The notes: generated from the letters alone by a model not told the origin. Positions 49,865 to 61,897 are shown, numbered from the stretch's first letter. The stretch: DNA of 64,000 nt from Shewanella avicenniae (GCF_017354945.1 NZ_CP071503.1:3906001-3970000), one strand, 5' to 3'. Numbers and translations: made by a program.

Positions 49865-51049
49865 TTAAGCGATGATTTTTGCTACCACGCCGGCGCCTAC
49901 TGTACGGCCACCTTCACGGATTGCAAAACGCAGACCTTCGTCCATCGCGATTGGGCAGATCAGAGTCACTACCATCTTGATGTTGTCGCCTGGCATTACC
50001 ATCTCTACGCCTTCTGGCAGTTCGATAGTACCGGTCACGTCAGTTGTACGGAAGTAGAACTGTGGACGGTAGCCTTTGAAGAATGGTGTATGACGACCAC
50101 CTTCTTCTTTTGACAGTACGTATACTTCTGATTCGAACTTGGTGTGTGGAGTGATGGTGCCTGGCTTAGCCAGTACTTGACCACGTTCTACTTCGTCACG
50201 CTTAGTACCACGTAACAGAACACCTACGTTCTCACCTGCACGACCTTCGTCAAGCAGTTTGCGGAACATTTCAACACCAGTACAGGTTGTCTTAGTAGTG
50301 TCATGGATACCCACGATTTCTACTTCGTTACCTACGTTGATGATACCGCGTTCAACACGGCCTGTTACTACTGTACCACGACCAGAGATTGAGAATACGT
50401 CTTCGATTGGCAGCAGGAATGGCTTCTCGATATCACGTACTGGCTCAGGAATGTATGAATCCAGTGCTTCAGCCAATTCAATGATTTTCGCTTCCCACTG
50501 AGCTTCGCCTTCCAGCGCTTTCAGTGCTGAACCTTGGATAACCGGTAAGTCATCACCTGGGAAGTCGTATTCAGACAGCAGTTCACGAACTTCCATCTCT
50601 ACCAGTTCCAACAGCTCTTCATCGTCTACCATGTCACATTTGTTCATGAATACGATGATGAATGGTACACCTACCTGACGTGACAACAGGATGTGCTCAC
50701 GTGTTTGTGGCATTGGACCGTCGGTCGCTGCTACTACCAATACCGCGCCGTCCATCTGTGCAGCACCAGTGATCATGTTTTTAACATAGTCAGCGTGGCC
50801 TGGGCAGTCTACGTGGGCGTAGTGGCGTGTTGGAGTATCGTATTCGATGTGAGAGGTATTGATGGTAATACCGCGCTCACGCTCTTCTGGTGCGTTATCA
50901 ATTTGTGCGAAGCCTTTAGCTTCACCACCGTAGGTCTTCGCCAGTACAGTTGAGATAGCAGCAGTCAGAGTGGTTTTACCATGGTCCACGTGACCGATGG
51001 TGCCCACGTTAACGTGGGGTTTTGAACGTTCAAATTTAGCTTTAGACAT
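49865..51049 (-). CDS. tufB: Elongation factor Tu, copy 2 (tRNA-tufB unit)
   Basis: 394 residues, identical to copy 1 at the protein level but with an ATG start where copy 1 uses GTG. It follows four tRNA genes with no promoter seen between them, the thrU-tyrU-glyT-thrT-tufB pattern of enterobacteria. The near-identity with copy 1 continues through the terminator, suggesting recent gene conversion. Confidence 0.99.
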   Translation of the reverse strand: MSKAKFERSKPHVNVGTIGHVDHGKTTLTAAISTVLAKTYGGEAKGFAQIDNAPEERERGITINTSHIEYDTPTRHYAHVDCPGHADYVKNMITGAAQMDGAVLVVAATDGPMPQTREHILLSRQVGVPFIIVFMNKCDMVDDEELLELVEMEVRELLSEYDFPGDDLPVIQGSALKALEGEAQWEAKIIELAEALDSYIPEPVRDIEKPFLLPIEDVFSISGRGTVVTGRVERGIINVGNEVEIVGIHDTTKTTCTGVEMFRKLLDEGRAGENVGVLLRGTKRDEVERGQVLAKPGTITPHTKFESEVYVLSKEEGGRHTPFFKGYRPQFYFRTTDVTGTIELPEGVEMVMPGDNIKMVVTLICPIAMDEGLRFAIREGGRTVGAGVVAKIIA

Positions 51050-51175
51050 GGTATAGCCTCAATCTACGATTGTTTAGTGGTGAAACCATTACATAATGAA
51101 AAAGTCCGGCGCTATTAGTGCGTCGAACGTATCAATTTAACTGGTACCAGGCAATATATCTAGACTTAGGGGAGC

Positions 51176-51251
<76 letters not shown>

Positions 51252-51256
51252 ATAAT

Positions 51257-51330
51257 TGGAGCGGGCAGCGGGAATCGAACCCGCGTTATCAGCTTGGAAG
51301 GCTGGAGTAATACCATTATACGATGCCCGC
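51257..51330 (-). tRNA. tRNA-Gly (anticodon TCC)
   Basis: 74 nt on the minus strand, GCGGGCA start, anticodon TCC, encoded CCA; 5 bp from the GGT tRNA-Thr. Confidence 0.96.
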
Positions 51331-51367
51331 GCAACCTAACCTAGGCTACCTAATACCATTAGGAAAA

Positions 51368-51452
51368 TGGTGGAGGGAGAAGGATTCGAACCTTCGAAGG
51401 CGGAGCCGTCAGATTTACAGTCTGATCCCTTTGGCCACTCGGGAACCCCTCC
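51368..51452 (-). tRNA. tRNA-Tyr (anticodon GTA)
   Basis: 85 nt with a long variable arm (class II), GGAGGGG start, anticodon GTA, encoded CCA. Confidence 0.96.
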
Positions 51453-51469
51453 AATTTTTACTTTTTAAA

Positions 51470-51545
<76 letters not shown>

Positions 51546-51562
51546 ATTCATTTCGGTAGCGG

Positions 51563-51591
51563 ATATTAGGTAAATGTGGCTTGGAGTGCAA
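51563..51591 (-). promoter_or_regulatory. tRNA-tufB promoter
   Basis: TTGCAC (51586-51591), 17-bp spacer, TAATAT (51563-51568) on the minus strand, then CCGC, about 18 bp before the first tRNA. An A/T-rich stretch lies upstream. Confidence 0.75.
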
Positions 51592-51792
51592 CATAAAATT
51601 GGCAATTTTTGAAAAAATTCACTCAAGCGCCGTTTTTTTGGTCTAAGTATTGCGATACTCGGTTAACGGCCAAGTATTACAACGAAATCACCCGGCATGA
51701 GTCACTGATTAATCCTAGTGAAATCATTTTTTTATTGTCCTGTCATAAAACTTTAGTGTACGGTGCGATCCCTTGGCTTGGGGGAATTTTTG

Positions 51793-52731
51793 ATGTCTCA
51801 ATTGAACACCATACAAAAAGCGCTTTATATGCCGTTTGACCGCGATTCTTGGTCGAAGCTGCGTAATTCGGTACCTCTAACGCTGTCAGAGGCCGATTTG
51901 GCAGAACTTAGAGGCATTAATGAACGTGTTTCCCTTGATGAAGTGACCGACATCTATCTGCCGCTAAGCCGCCTACTGAACCTGATTATCAAGAACCAAC
52001 AGCAACGTAGTGTGGTGCTGAATCAGTTTCTCGGTCAACAGCCGGCATCAAGCCCCTACATTATTAGTATTGCGGGCAGTGTTGCTGTCGGTAAAAGTAC
52101 CACCGCGCGTATCATGCAAGCGCTGCTGAGTCATTGGCCCGAGCATCCCAAGGTTGACTTAATCACTACCGATGGCTTTTTGTATCCACTCGATGAATTG
52201 AAGAAGCGCAACCTGCTTGATCGCAAAGGGTTTCCTGAAAGCTATGACACCAAGTTGTTGGTCGATTTCATTTCGGCGATTAAATCGGGCGAAGAAGAGG
52301 TCGATGCGCCGCTCTACTCCCACATCATCTACGATCGCTTGCCAGAAGTGTTGAAAGTGCGTCAGCCCGATATCGTGATTTTAGAAGGGTTGAATGTGTT
52401 ACAGACCGAACTAGACTCGCCTAAAAGTCGGTTTGTGTCTGACTTTGTTGATTTCTCCATCTATGTTGATGCCGATGAGGATAATCTACGCCAGTGGTAT
52501 GTAGAGCGTTTCCTGCAATTTCGTGATAGCGCCTTTGCCGATCCGCGCTCCTACTTCAAACATTTTGCTAATCTGACCGATGCGCAAGCCACCAGCATGG
52601 CGACTGATATTTGGGACAGCATCAACGGCCCCAACTTAACGAAAAATATTCTGCCTACCCGCGAACGGGCACACCTGATTTTGAAAAAAGGTGCGCACCA
52701 TTCGATGGAGCAAGTACTGCTGCGCAAGTAG
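51793..52731 (+). CDS. coaA: Pantothenate kinase, type I
   Basis: 312 residues (E. coli 316). Start at ATG 51793 ([20 protein letters not shown]) after a G-rich Shine-Dalgarno; an in-frame ATG at 51763 is less likely. P-loop GSVAVGKS at 95-102, then TTDGFLYP and the PRK-type fold. It phosphorylates pantothenate, the first step of coenzyme A synthesis. Divergent from the tRNA-tufB unit and convergent with birA. Confidence 0.97.
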   Translation: MSQLNTIQKALYMPFDRDSWSKLRNSVPLTLSEADLAELRGINERVSLDEVTDIYLPLSRLLNLIIKNQQQRSVVLNQFLGQQPASSPYIISIAGSVAVGKSTTARIMQALLSHWPEHPKVDLITTDGFLYPLDELKKRNLLDRKGFPESYDTKLLVDFISAIKSGEEEVDAPLYSHIIYDRLPEVLKVRQPDIVILEGLNVLQTELDSPKSRFVSDFVDFSIYVDADEDNLRQWYVERFLQFRDSAFADPRSYFKHFANLTDAQATSMATDIWDSINGPNLTKNILPTRERAHLILKKGAHHSMEQVLLRK

Positions 52732-52735
52732 CCAC

Positions 52736-53695
52736 TTAGGACTTTCTCAGGGTAATTTCACCGCCGACAAATTGCTGTACTCCGTCGGCGGTTGCTAACA
52801 ACACCCCGCCCTGCTCATCAATTCCTTGATACTCACCGCTAATCACAATGTCACCCAGCTGCAGAATCACCTGCTGGCCCTGATAGATGTCGGCAGCGTT
52901 CCAACGACTTTGGAACGCACTCAAGCCTTGCAGTTCAAACAAGCGCAGATCATCCAATAGTTGTTGATAGAGCGCTAAGGTCAGTGCCGTTTTATCCGGT
53001 GACACTTGCAGCTGCTGCAGGTCACTCCACGGCTGGTCAATTAATTCACCCTGTGCGGCGGGCATGGCTATATTAACGCCAATACCAATCACCACGTTAC
53101 AGCCACTGTCGGCAGTACCGCTCATTTCAATCAATACCCCAGCCAACTTGCGCCCTTCAAGATAGATGTCGTTAGGCCATTTCACGCCAATCTCGTTCGC
53201 GCCAAACTTCGCCAAAACTGAGACTAAGCTACAAGCAACCACTAAGCTCAAGCCCATGGTTTGCGCCATCCCTTGGGCAAAATGCCAATGCATCGAAAAA
53301 TACAGATGACTGCCGTATGGGCTTTGCCATTTGCGGCCGCGACGACCACGGCCTGCCGACTGATACTCAGCTACGCAGATATCACCACTTTGTAGTTCAT
53401 CGCTGTGTTGCAGCATAAAGGCGTTGGTGCTGTCGATTTCATCAAAGTAGAAACAGCGGTTATGGCAAGCATCAACAAGTTTGGTGCTATCCACCAGCGA
53501 CAGCGGGCTAAACAGTTTATAGCCGCGTCCTTTGACACTGCCAATATCAAGGCCATACTCACTCAGCGCAGAAATCTGCTTGCCCACCGCAGCGCGGCTA
53601 ATCCCGAGAATGTCGGCAATATGCTCACCCGAGACAAACTCACCGCTGTTAAGCGCGGTTAAAATTGCGCGTTTACGCTGCCATTGCGTTGTCAT
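52736..53695 (-). CDS. birA: Biotin-protein ligase / biotin operon repressor BirA
   Basis: 319 residues (E. coli 321). N-terminal winged HTH (about 1-60, SGEHIADILGISRAAVGKQI), catalytic GRGRRGRKWQSPYGSHLYFS and a C-terminal SH3-like domain. It attaches biotin to the acetyl-CoA carboxylase carrier, and the HTH implies repression of bio genes. The start is set by an ATGA overlap with the murB stop; an ATG 15 bp upstream is possible. Confidence 0.96.
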   Translation of the reverse strand: MTTQWQRKRAILTALNSGEFVSGEHIADILGISRAAVGKQISALSEYGLDIGSVKGRGYKLFSPLSLVDSTKLVDACHNRCFYFDEIDSTNAFMLQHSDELQSGDICVAEYQSAGRGRRGRKWQSPYGSHLYFSMHWHFAQGMAQTMGLSLVVACSLVSVLAKFGANEIGVKWPNDIYLEGRKLAGVLIEMSGTADSGCNVVIGIGVNIAMPAAQGELIDQPWSDLQQLQVSPDKTALTLALYQQLLDDLRLFELQGLSAFQSRWNAADIYQGQQVILQLGDIVISGEYQGIDEQGGVLLATADGVQQFVGGEITLRKS

Positions 53696-54717
53696 TGTGC
53701 GTTGCTCCATTCGCCATGTGCCCCATAGGCACGCGGTTCCATTACCAGTGTTACCCCAAAGGCGGTTTTAACTCGATTAATAATATCTTGTGCCAATGCC
53801 AACACATCGTTGCTTGTGGCGTTTCCCCGATTAATCAGCACCAGCGCTTGTTGCTGATGTACCGCTGCGCCACCAATGCCGTGACCTTTCAGCCCCAGCG
53901 CATCAATCAACCACCCAGCAGCCAACTTCACTTGGCCGTTCGGTTGCGTATAACCGACGATCTGCGGATATTGCTGCTTCAGCGCGGTGAAATGCGCTGC
54001 CGAAACGCGCGGATTTTCAAAAAATGAACCGACATTGCCGGTTACGGCTGGATCAGGTAACTTCTGGCGCCGAACATGGCACACCATCTCAAAAATCGCT
54101 TGGCTATCTGCATCTTCTCCCAAGTTTTGCAGTGGACCATAACTCAGGTTAGCTTGCCATACTTTGGCCAGTAGAATGCCCACTTGCAACACCACAGCTT
54201 TGGCGCGTAATTGGCGTTTAAAGATGGAATCCCGATAGGCAAATTGGCACTCATCATGGTTCAGCCTGACGATCTCACCACTGCTCAGATCAAGATATTC
54301 CACCCAATCGCAAACCGAATCGAACTCAACCCCATAGGCACCAATATTCTGAATTGGCGCGGCGCCAACCGTCCCGGGAATGAGTGCGAGGTTTTCCAGC
54401 CCAGGGAGCTTGTGCTCTAAGCAATAGGCCACCAGCCCGTGCCAAGATTCACCGGCTGCCACGTTCAAGTAGTAGTACTGTTCATCTTCGGTGCAAGTAA
54501 TGCCTTGAGTTTCCACTTTGATGACAGTGCCTAAGTAGTCCTCAAGCAGCAGAATATTACTGCCGCCTCCAAGGATCAGCGCGGGCACTGTGTCGTGCGC
54601 ATGGGCAATGCAGGCATCGATTAACTGCTGCCGCGTTGTGGCGCGGATCAGCTGCTGGCAGTTTGCCGCGAGGCCAAAGGTATTGAAGCAGGCAAGAGAT
54701 TCTGTGGGCAACGACAT
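53692..54717 (-). CDS. murB: UDP-N-acetylenolpyruvoylglucosamine reductase MurB
   Basis: 341 residues (E. coli 342), type I MurB. FAD-binding ILGGGSNILL, LIPGTVGAAPIQNIGAYGVE and the catalytic-loop region GNVGSFFENPRV. It completes UDP-MurNAc in peptidoglycan synthesis. Stop overlaps birA start by 4 nt. Confidence 0.97.
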   Translation of the reverse strand: MSLPTESLACFNTFGLAANCQQLIRATTRQQLIDACIAHAHDTVPALILGGGSNILLLEDYLGTVIKVETQGITCTEDEQYYYLNVAAGESWHGLVAYCLEHKLPGLENLALIPGTVGAAPIQNIGAYGVEFDSVCDWVEYLDLSSGEIVRLNHDECQFAYRDSIFKRQLRAKAVVLQVGILLAKVWQANLSYGPLQNLGEDADSQAIFEMVCHVRRQKLPDPAVTGNVGSFFENPRVSAAHFTALKQQYPQIVGYTQPNGQVKLAAGWLIDALGLKGHGIGGAAVHQQQALVLINRGNATSNDVLALAQDIINRVKTAFGVTLVMEPRAYGAHGEWSNAQ

Positions 54718-54845
54718 TCAGCAATTCAAACTAAGCAAAGAATGGCGCTATTGTACTCGGCTGCCACCAGAATAACAGCGTGGTACTTTTTAGCTGCTAA
54801 CCCCACAGCGGCCATCAACTGACCGCCGTGAGTAGCTTGACAGCG

Positions 54846-56102
54846 TTACTGACTCAGCTTTGGCTGCTTGGCATAATCATCCGCGGCTTTCAGCACGCGT
54901 AAGGCGTTGAGCCCCCAGATGTCGGCCAAGTCTTGTTTGCTGTAACCTTCATTCAGCAAACGCTGGGTGATTTTGGGTAAGCTAGACACATCCATCATGC
55001 CTTCAACGCCACCGCCGCCATCCCAATCAGCGCCGATCCCCACATGCTTAGGGCCAACCACTTTTAGCGTATGTAGAAAGTGCTCCATGTAATCTTCAAA
55101 GGTGGCGCTCACCGCAGGATAGTCATGTTCTATTTTACGTCGCAGTTGCTGCATTTTTTCATAATGCGCGGCATCTGCTTCGCCGTTCGACTCATGCATC
55201 ATGGCGATAAACCCTTTGAATGCCTCACTGCGTTTAGGATTATCAGGCAATTTTTTCAAATAAGAGCTGTATGCGTTCATCTGAATCACACCGCCGCTCG
55301 CAGCCAGCTGCTTAAGTAATTCATCATCCACGTTGCGCGGATGGTCGTAGACCGCTTTGCTGCCTGAGTGCGATAGCATGATCGGCGTTTTCGACAGCCG
55401 CATCATGTCCTTGACGGTTGCATCACCGGCGTGAGAGCCATCTAACACAATCCCTAACCGGTTGGCTTCAGCAACAAACTGCTCACCGAGCGGTGATAAC
55501 CCGCCCCATTTTGGGCCATCGGGGTCGGTGGAGCTATCGCCGAGTTGGTTATTTTTGAAATGCACCGGCCCCGCCATACGCACGCCGAGCTTGTAAAAAG
55601 TTTCCAACAGGCTGATGTCATTCCCAAGCGGATAAGCATTTTCGATGCTCATGTACACCACATGTTTGCCCGCGGCTTTAATTGCTGCTGCTTGATCGGC
55701 ATCGGTAGCAAACGCAAATGTCTTAGGGTGCTCAGATACCATAGTGTGAATCGCCAACGCACGTAATATCGCGGTGTCACGACTTTGCTGGTAGCCCTTT
55801 TCCGTCAGCGGGCCTTGGCTCGAATAAATGGCCCAGAAACCACCATCTAACACCCCATCCTGCATGCGCGGCACATCGACCTGATTAAAGTCGTGGTCGT
55901 AGCTATGACGCGCCATGATATCGAATCCGGGCTGTACCAAATTTGCTGGAGTATCGAGGTGTGTGTCGAGCGTCAGTAAACTTTGCTGGATCTCGATCGC
56001 TTGTTGGAGACTCACTTCGGCGTTCACTGTGGCAGTGAAAGCCATTCCCATTAATAGGCTCAGACTCACGGCAATTTGGCTTTTCTTACGGCGTAACAAC
56101 AT
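54846..56102 (-). CDS. Secreted membrane-dipeptidase-family peptidase (M19)
   Basis: 418 residues with a signal peptide (cleavage near VNA-E, residue 28-29). Zinc ligands of the M19 renal dipeptidase family are visible: DTHLD (His48, Asp50), the bridging Glu154 in SIENAYP, His in LDGSHAGD and LSHSG, and Asp in GADWDGG. It probably cleaves dipeptides, including D-residue forms, in the periplasm. A GGAGG Shine-Dalgarno precedes ATG 56102. Monocistronic, with no clear terminator found. Confidence 0.88.
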   Translation of the reverse strand: MLLRRKKSQIAVSLSLLMGMAFTATVNAEVSLQQAIEIQQSLLTLDTHLDTPANLVQPGFDIMARHSYDHDFNQVDVPRMQDGVLDGGFWAIYSSQGPLTEKGYQQSRDTAILRALAIHTMVSEHPKTFAFATDADQAAAIKAAGKHVVYMSIENAYPLGNDISLLETFYKLGVRMAGPVHFKNNQLGDSSTDPDGPKWGGLSPLGEQFVAEANRLGIVLDGSHAGDATVKDMMRLSKTPIMLSHSGSKAVYDHPRNVDDELLKQLAASGGVIQMNAYSSYLKKLPDNPKRSEAFKGFIAMMHESNGEADAAHYEKMQQLRRKIEHDYPAVSATFEDYMEHFLHTLKVVGPKHVGIGADWDGGGGVEGMMDVSSLPKITQRLLNEGYSKQDLADIWGLNALRVLKAADDYAKQPKLSQ

Positions 56103-56483
56103 TCAACCTCCGCTGCGGCTCATGGCGTATTAACCATGACTATCCATTTGATTGTTTTTTAGATTTGTAACCTTGGTTAAATTCAAACTTCATACCAGCT
56201 TGGACATTTAGCCGTGAAAGCATAATGAGTCGCAGCAAACGGCCAGCGGTTGCTGATTACAGCCAAGCTCATACCAGTTCAACCTCTCAATCGCCTAGTG
56301 AAATATATGCGGAGTTGCACCAAGAGCGACGAACAGCGCACCAAACTAAGGAGTTGGCTGCATTATTCAGCAGTCATCTGCCGCACCAGTTAGCCAATCT
56401 AACTTGCAGCAACAGCACAAAGAAAAACCGCCAAGGAATTGCTCCTCAGCGGTTGTTCGCGCAATCACTCAACGGAATTGAGA
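56103..56483. other. Intergenic region between dipeptidase and hutU
   Basis: 381 bp with the dipeptidase upstream region and the hut operon terminator. An open frame at 56225-56533 on the plus strand crosses the terminator and runs into hutU; not considered a gene. Confidence 0.7.
56422..56454 (-). terminator. hutIHGU operon terminator
   Basis: A 12-bp stem (AACCGCTGAGGA and complement with two G-T pairs) followed by TTTTTC on the minus strand, 30 bp after hutU. Confidence 0.85.
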
Positions 56484-58139
56484 CTATTTTAAGAACGGCA
56501 GATCCAGTTGATGCTTTTTGGCACAAGCGATAGCCGATTCATAGCCCGCATCGGCATGACGCATCACCCCAGTTGCCGGGTCATTCCACAACACCCGTCC
56601 AACGCGTTTCGCCGCAGCCTCAGTGCCATCGCACACTATCACTACTCCAGAATGTTGGCTAAAGCCCATGCCGACACCACCACCGTGATGCAGCGACACC
56701 CAAGTCGCACCACCAGCAGTGTTAAGCAGTGCGTTGAGTAATGGCCAATCCGAAACGGCATCTGAGCCATCTTTCATCGCTTCAGTTTCGCGGTTAGGGC
56801 TGGCCACCGAGCCACTGTCAAGATGATCGCGGCCAATCACGATTGGAGCTTTCAGTTCACCCTTGGCATACATCTCGTTAAAGGCCAAACCTAAACGATG
56901 GCGATCACCAAGCCCCACCCAACAGATGCGTGATGGCAACCCTTGGAAACTAATCCGTTGCTGCGCCATATCGAGCCAGTTATGCAGCGCTTTATCATCC
57001 GGCAGCAACTCTTTTACTTTGGCATCGGTTTTATAGATATCTTCTGGATCACCAGACAGTGCCACCCAACGGAATGGCCCCACTCCTTCACAGAAGCGTG
57101 GACGAATATACGCAGGTACAAAACCCGGGAAATCAAACGCATGCGCAACGCCTTGGTCAAACGCCATCTGGCGAATATTGTTGCCATAATCAAAGGTTGG
57201 GATCCCCTGGGCGTTGAATGCCAGCATGGCTTCTACGTGTTTAGCCATTGAGGCTTTCGCGGCGGCGGCGACTTCTTCCGGTGCAGATTTACGTTTTTCC
57301 TGCCATTCGGCCATGCTCCAGCCCGCCGGCAAATAACCATTGACCGGATCATGTGCTGAGGTTTGGTCAGTGACCATATCCGGCTTAATACCGCGCTTGA
57401 TCATCTCTGGCAGCACTTCTGCGGTGTTACCCAACAAGCCCACTGATACCGCTTTACCCTCTTTGTGTGCTGCGTCGATGATTGCTAAGGCCTCATCCAG
57501 CGTATCGGCTTTCTGATCCAGATAGCGGGTTTTTAAGCGCATTTCGATACGGGTTGGATCGCACTCCACGGCCAGCATTGACGCGCCAGCCATCGTCGCC
57601 GCCAACGGCTGCGCACCGCCCATGCCGCCTAAGCCACCGGTCAAAATCCAACGGCCTTGCAAATTGCCACCAAAATGCTGGCGTCCGGCTTCAACAAAGG
57701 TTTCATACGTCCCTTGCACAATCCCCTGCGAGCCGATGTAAATCCAAGAGCCAGCCGTCATCTGGCCATACATCATCAGCCCTTTTTTATCGAGCTCATT
57801 AAAGTGTTCCCAGTTGGCCCAATGCGGCACGAGGTTTGAGTTGGCGATCAACACTCGTGGCGCATCGGCGTGAGTTTGAAAAATCCCCACAGGCTTACCC
57901 GATTGCACTAGCAAGGTTTGATCATCTTCCAAACGGGTTAACGCATCGACAATCTGATCAAAGCATTCCCAGTTACGGGCAGCGCGGCCGATGCCACCGT
58001 AAACCACCAGCTCTTCAGGACGCTCGGCCACTTCTGGGTCGAGGTTATTCATCAACATGCGCAGTGGCGCTTCGGTTAACCAGCTTTTGGCGGTGAGTTG
58101 CGTACCTGTAGCGGCACGCACAGTACGTGCTTGACTCAT
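56484..58139 (-). CDS. hutU: Urocanate hydratase
   Basis: 551 residues, near the family's usual ~555. NAD-binding [20 protein letters not shown] and the C-terminal active-site region [14 protein letters not shown] with the conserved Cys. It converts urocanate to 4-imidazolone-5-propionate using tightly bound NAD. Start overlaps hutG stop as ATGA. Last gene of the operon. Confidence 0.98.
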   Translation of the reverse strand: MSQARTVRAATGTQLTAKSWLTEAPLRMLMNNLDPEVAERPEELVVYGGIGRAARNWECFDQIVDALTRLEDDQTLLVQSGKPVGIFQTHADAPRVLIANSNLVPHWANWEHFNELDKKGLMMYGQMTAGSWIYIGSQGIVQGTYETFVEAGRQHFGGNLQGRWILTGGLGGMGGAQPLAATMAGASMLAVECDPTRIEMRLKTRYLDQKADTLDEALAIIDAAHKEGKAVSVGLLGNTAEVLPEMIKRGIKPDMVTDQTSAHDPVNGYLPAGWSMAEWQEKRKSAPEEVAAAAKASMAKHVEAMLAFNAQGIPTFDYGNNIRQMAFDQGVAHAFDFPGFVPAYIRPRFCEGVGPFRWVALSGDPEDIYKTDAKVKELLPDDKALHNWLDMAQQRISFQGLPSRICWVGLGDRHRLGLAFNEMYAKGELKAPIVIGRDHLDSGSVASPNRETEAMKDGSDAVSDWPLLNALLNTAGGATWVSLHHGGGVGMGFSQHSGVVIVCDGTEAAAKRVGRVLWNDPATGVMRHADAGYESAIACAKKHQLDLPFLK

Positions 58140-58948
58140 TTGACTTCCTCAGATTTGGCCCAGGCTAACAACTGGGTAAATAATGTCTGTAATTGATGTT
58201 GCAGCGCAGTGGCGCGCACAACTGAAAAGGGTACAGGGGTGACGCATTCAAGCTCATCCATATAGCAGCGTTGGGCAATCTCAAGCTGCAAACCATGAAT
58301 CTGTGCGGCAGGCTGGCCGTAGTGGCGAGTGATCCAGCCCCCTTTGAAACGGCCATTGTGGACAAAGCCAAACTCACTGCTGGCCAGTACTTGCTCGGCC
58401 AGCTCAGCGAGTTCAGCGCTACAACTTTGGCGATCATTGCTGCCTAGATTCAGCCCCGGTAATTCACCATCAAACAAGCGAGGGCAGACAGAACGAATCG
58501 AATGCGCATCAAAGATCACTATCTGTGGATGAAGCTGGCGTAGCCGTGCTAATTCATCTCTCAGCGCTTGATGATACGGCTCAAAGTAAAGTGCTTTACG
58601 TCGGGCAATCTCTTCTGCCGTTAACGCTGCGGAATATAACGCTTCGCCCGCAAAACTGGTGGATGGACATAATTCGGTAGTCGCCTGCCCCGGATACAGT
58701 GATTGCCCCGAAGGATCGCGATTCATATCGATAGCGATCCGGGAGATATCGGTTTTCACAATGGTGATATCCCATTCAGCGGCAAACGCATACAACTCAG
58801 GGATATACCAATCAGTATCAGCCAACGCCTGCACCACCGAACATTGCAGCTGTGCGGCGATATCTTGCGGGATCACAGTGCCAGCATGGGGAATACTCAG
58901 CAGCAATGGCGCATGACCACGTTTGACCGTCAACCAATTTGGGCTCAT
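58136..58948 (-). CDS. hutG: N-formylglutamate deformylase HutG
   Basis: 270 residues from ATG 58948 ([20 protein letters not shown]) with GGAG upstream; a longer in-frame version overlapping hutH is rejected. Motifs of the FGase family: [45 protein letters not shown]. It hydrolyses N-formyl-L-glutamate to glutamate and formate. This is the deformylase type, so a formiminoglutamate deiminase (HutF) is expected elsewhere. It is coupled to hutU by a 4-nt overlap and lies 4 bp after hutH. Confidence 0.92.
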   Translation of the reverse strand: MSPNWLTVKRGHAPLLLSIPHAGTVIPQDIAAQLQCSVVQALADTDWYIPELYAFAAEWDITIVKTDISRIAIDMNRDPSGQSLYPGQATTELCPSTSFAGEALYSAALTAEEIARRKALYFEPYHQALRDELARLRQLHPQIVIFDAHSIRSVCPRLFDGELPGLNLGSNDRQSCSAELAELAEQVLASSEFGFVHNGRFKGGWITRHYGQPAAQIHGLQLEIAQRCYMDELECVTPVPFSVVRATALQHQLQTLFTQLLAWAKSEEVK

Positions 58949-58952
58949 TCGC

Positions 58953-60485
58953 TTAGCTCCAGAGTTGTGGCGCCAACTGACACATTTGAGCCAATACGCC
59001 GCTATGCACCAATCCATTCGCTTCGGCGATGTCTTTGGCCATATAGCGATCATCGGTCAGCATCGGCACGGTTTCACGTAAACGAACCCGCACTTGCTCC
59101 AGCAATGGGCTCGTTGGCAAACCACCGTGAAGGTCAATCCCTTGGGTGGCCACCAGCAATTCAATCGCCAGCACATTTTCCACGTTATGCGCCATCGCAG
59201 TTAAGCGTCGAGCACCATGCGCCGCCATCGACACATGGTCTTCTTGGTTGGCACTAGTTGGAATGGAGTCAACACTCGCAGGAAACGCCGACTGTTTGTT
59301 TTCAGATACCAACGCCGCCGCAGTCACCTGTGGGATCATGAAGCCAGAATTGAGCCCGGGTTTTGGAGTAAGAAACGCAGGCAAACCGGACAACGCCGGA
59401 TCCACCAGCATGGCGATACGACGTTCACTCAGCGAGCCAATTTCACATATCGCCATCGCAATCATGTCTGCCGCAAACGCGACCGGCTCGGCATGGAAGT
59501 TACCACCTGAAAGAGCTTCATCTGTATCGCTGAAGATCAATGGGTTATCAGAAACACCGTTGGCTTCAGTCACTAAGGTGAATTCCGCTTGCCCCAACAA
59601 ATCAAACACCGCGCCCATCACTTGTGGCTGACAGCGTAAACAGTACGGGTCTTGTACCTTTTCACAGGCAAGGTGCGAGTCGCGGATCTTGCTGCCTTCC
59701 AGCAGTTGCAGCAGTTTCTCAGCCACCATTTGCTGACCCAGATGGCCGCGCAATTGGTGAATACGAGCATCCATCGGCGCCGTTGAACCTTTCGCGGCAT
59801 CGGTAGATAAAGCACCGGTGATCAGCGCATTGGCAAAGGCATTTTGCGCCTTGAACAGGCCAGTAAGCGCTTGAGCGGTTGAATATTGAGTACCGTTTAG
59901 CAGTGCCAAGCCTTCTTTCGGGCCGAGGCTTAACGGCGTTAAACCGGCAGATGCCAGTGCTATCTCGGTACTGACACGCTCACCTTGATAAAACACTTCG
60001 CCATAGCCAATCAGCGCCAAGGTCATATGCGACAAGGGCGCGAGGTCGCCCGATGCGCCTACAGAGCCTTGGCAAGGCACGACCGGCACTATGTCATGCG
60101 CAAAGAAATCTTCTAGCAATTTAACCGTTGCCAGCTGCACACCAGAGGCCCCATGACCCAGGCTGGCAAGTTTCAATGCCATCATTAAACGCACTACGGC
60201 GGCGCTGGCGGGCTCACCCACGCCAGAGGAATGCGATAACACAATGTTGTGTTGCAGCTGTGCTAACTCATCATCTGCAATGCGCACGTTGGCCAGTTTG
60301 CCAAAGCCGGTGTTGACGCCATAAACAGGGGCACCTTTAGCGATAATGCGTTGTACGGCAGCCGCTGAGGCTTCCACTAACGGATAAGCTGATGTTGCCA
60401 ATTTTACCGCTGCGCCATTGGCGATCTGTTGCCATTGTTGCAGGGTAACGTGGCCGGGGGTAAGAATAACTTCAGGTTGACTCAT
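58953..60485 (-). CDS. hutH: Histidine ammonia-lyase
   Basis: 510 residues. The MIO-forming Ala144-Ser145-Gly146 lies in [14 protein letters not shown], with [10 protein letters not shown] and the NQEDHVSMA region also present. It deaminates L-histidine to urocanate, the first step of the pathway. It overlaps the end of hutI by 14 bp. Confidence 0.98.
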   Translation of the reverse strand: MSQPEVILTPGHVTLQQWQQIANGAAVKLATSAYPLVEASAAAVQRIIAKGAPVYGVNTGFGKLANVRIADDELAQLQHNIVLSHSSGVGEPASAAVVRLMMALKLASLGHGASGVQLATVKLLEDFFAHDIVPVVPCQGSVGASGDLAPLSHMTLALIGYGEVFYQGERVSTEIALASAGLTPLSLGPKEGLALLNGTQYSTAQALTGLFKAQNAFANALITGALSTDAAKGSTAPMDARIHQLRGHLGQQMVAEKLLQLLEGSKIRDSHLACEKVQDPYCLRCQPQVMGAVFDLLGQAEFTLVTEANGVSDNPLIFSDTDEALSGGNFHAEPVAFAADMIAMAICEIGSLSERRIAMLVDPALSGLPAFLTPKPGLNSGFMIPQVTAAALVSENKQSAFPASVDSIPTSANQEDHVSMAAHGARRLTAMAHNVENVLAIELLVATQGIDLHGGLPTSPLLEQVRVRLRETVPMLTDDRYMAKDIAEANGLVHSGVLAQMCQLAPQLWS

Positions 60486-61710
60486 GGCCTCTCCAGACTC
60501 TTCGATAAAGTGGGTTAAAACCCATCTGATAAATAATTTCTGCTGGACGCTCAGCGTCCCAGATCGCTAAGTCGCAATACTTGCCTACTTCGAGCGATCC
60601 AATTTCTGTCGCTTGGCCTAACGCCTTGGCGGCATGAATAGTCATGCCACTAAAGGCTTCTGCCACGGTTAAACCAAATAAAGTACACGCAAAATGCATG
60701 GCTAACTGGGGGGATGTCAGCGGTGAAGTGCCGGGGTTGGCATCGGTTGCCACCGCGATTGGCACCCCGTATTGGCGTAGCAGCGCAACAGGGGGACGTT
60801 GCTGCTCGCGCAAACAATAAAACGCACCGGGCAGTAACACCGCCACAGTGCCACTAGCTGCCATCGCAGCCACCGCGGCATCATCAGCGTATTCGAGGTG
60901 ATCGGCCGACAAGGCTCGATACTGAGCCGCAACTTGCACCCCGCCATCATTTGATAGCTGCGCCGCATGCAGTTTTACCGCAATACCTCGCTGCTTTGCG
61001 CTGCTGAAGATGCGAGCGATTTGCGGCGGGGTAAACGCAATATGTTCACAAAAGCCATCAATCGCATCGACTTTGCCAGCGGCAATAGCGGCAGGGATGA
61101 GTTCATCACAGACAAAGCTGACGTAGCCTTCGGGATCGGCTTTATATTCCGGCGGCACCACATGAGCTGCCAGTAAGGTGGGCGAAATGCTGACTAGCCG
61201 ATGGGAGCTCAGCTCACGCGCGACCTCCAGTTGTTTCAACTCACTTTCAAGGCTTTGGCCGTAACCAGATTTGACCTCGACTGTGGTTACCCCTTCTGCC
61301 AATAGCCGATCAAGCCGCGGCAAGCTTTGCTGCAATAACTCGTCGGCACTAGCAGCGCGGGTGGCCTTTAGCGTAGATGCGATACCACCGCCAGCGTTGG
61401 CAATGTCAGCGTAGTTGGCGCCCGCTAAGCGCAACTCAAACTCATGAGCACGGTTACCGGCATACACCAGATGGGTATGGCAATCGATCAACCCAGGAGT
61501 GACCAGTCGACCTTGCAGATCAACCACTCGCTCTGCCTGATAAGCGGCCAACAGACGTTCGCTGCTATCCAAGGCGACGATTTTGCCATCGCGCATGGCA
61601 ATCGCAGCATTATCGGTCACCGCCAACGGTTCTGCGGGATTGGCTAAGGTAGCGACTCGGCAATTAAACCAAATTTTGTCGACCTTAATGATTGTTTTGG
61701 AGCTATTCAT
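60472..61710 (-). CDS. hutI: Imidazolonepropionase
   Basis: 412 residues from ATG 61710 ([20 protein letters not shown]); an in-frame GTG at 61731 would add seven residues. Amidohydrolase metal site DCHTH (His78, His80), then [13 protein letters not shown] and [11 protein letters not shown]. It hydrolyses imidazolonepropionate to formiminoglutamate. First gene of the operon. Confidence 0.96.
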   Translation of the reverse strand: MNSSKTIIKVDKIWFNCRVATLANPAEPLAVTDNAAIAMRDGKIVALDSSERLLAAYQAERVVDLQGRLVTPGLIDCHTHLVYAGNRAHEFELRLAGANYADIANAGGGIASTLKATRAASADELLQQSLPRLDRLLAEGVTTVEVKSGYGQSLESELKQLEVARELSSHRLVSISPTLLAAHVVPPEYKADPEGYVSFVCDELIPAAIAAGKVDAIDGFCEHIAFTPPQIARIFSSAKQRGIAVKLHAAQLSNDGGVQVAAQYRALSADHLEYADDAAVAAMAASGTVAVLLPGAFYCLREQQRPPVALLRQYGVPIAVATDANPGTSPLTSPQLAMHFACTLFGLTVAEAFSGMTIHAAKALGQATEIGSLEVGKYCDLAIWDAERPAEIIYQMGFNPLYRRVWRGHEST

Positions 61711-61757
61711 GGGGGCAGCTCTTCTTGTCACAATTTATACAATAGATCTATCACGAG

Positions 61758-61770
61758 ATAATATGTATAT
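61758..61770. promoter_or_regulatory. Candidate HutC operator 1
   Basis: ATAATATGTATAT followed by GCAAAT. In reverse it reads ATTTGCATATACATAT, close to a TTGTATATACAA-like palindrome expected for HutC. It lies 48 bp upstream of hutI. Confidence 0.55.
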
Positions 61771-61884
61771 GCAAATAAATAAATTGTCACTTTTGAAACG
61801 GCTAATTCTGGTGCCTTTTGGTTGTTTTTTCATACACACCCCGTTATAAAGGCTAAGACAACAATAAGAAACACCTATAAAAAC

Positions 61885-61897
61885 ATAATATGTATAT
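61885..61897. promoter_or_regulatory. Candidate HutC operator 2
   Basis: An exact second copy of ATAATATGTATAT, 27 bp upstream of the permease ATG. Confidence 0.55.

Noticed and set aside
51609..51839. 76-codon open frame upstream of coaA
   Set aside because: Overlaps the coaA start in another frame, has no Shine-Dalgarno and no family resemblance.
56225..56533. 102-codon plus-strand open frame between dipeptidase and hutU
   Set aside because: It crosses the strong hut terminator, overlaps hutU by 50 bp on the opposite strand, and resembles no known protein; composition looks random.
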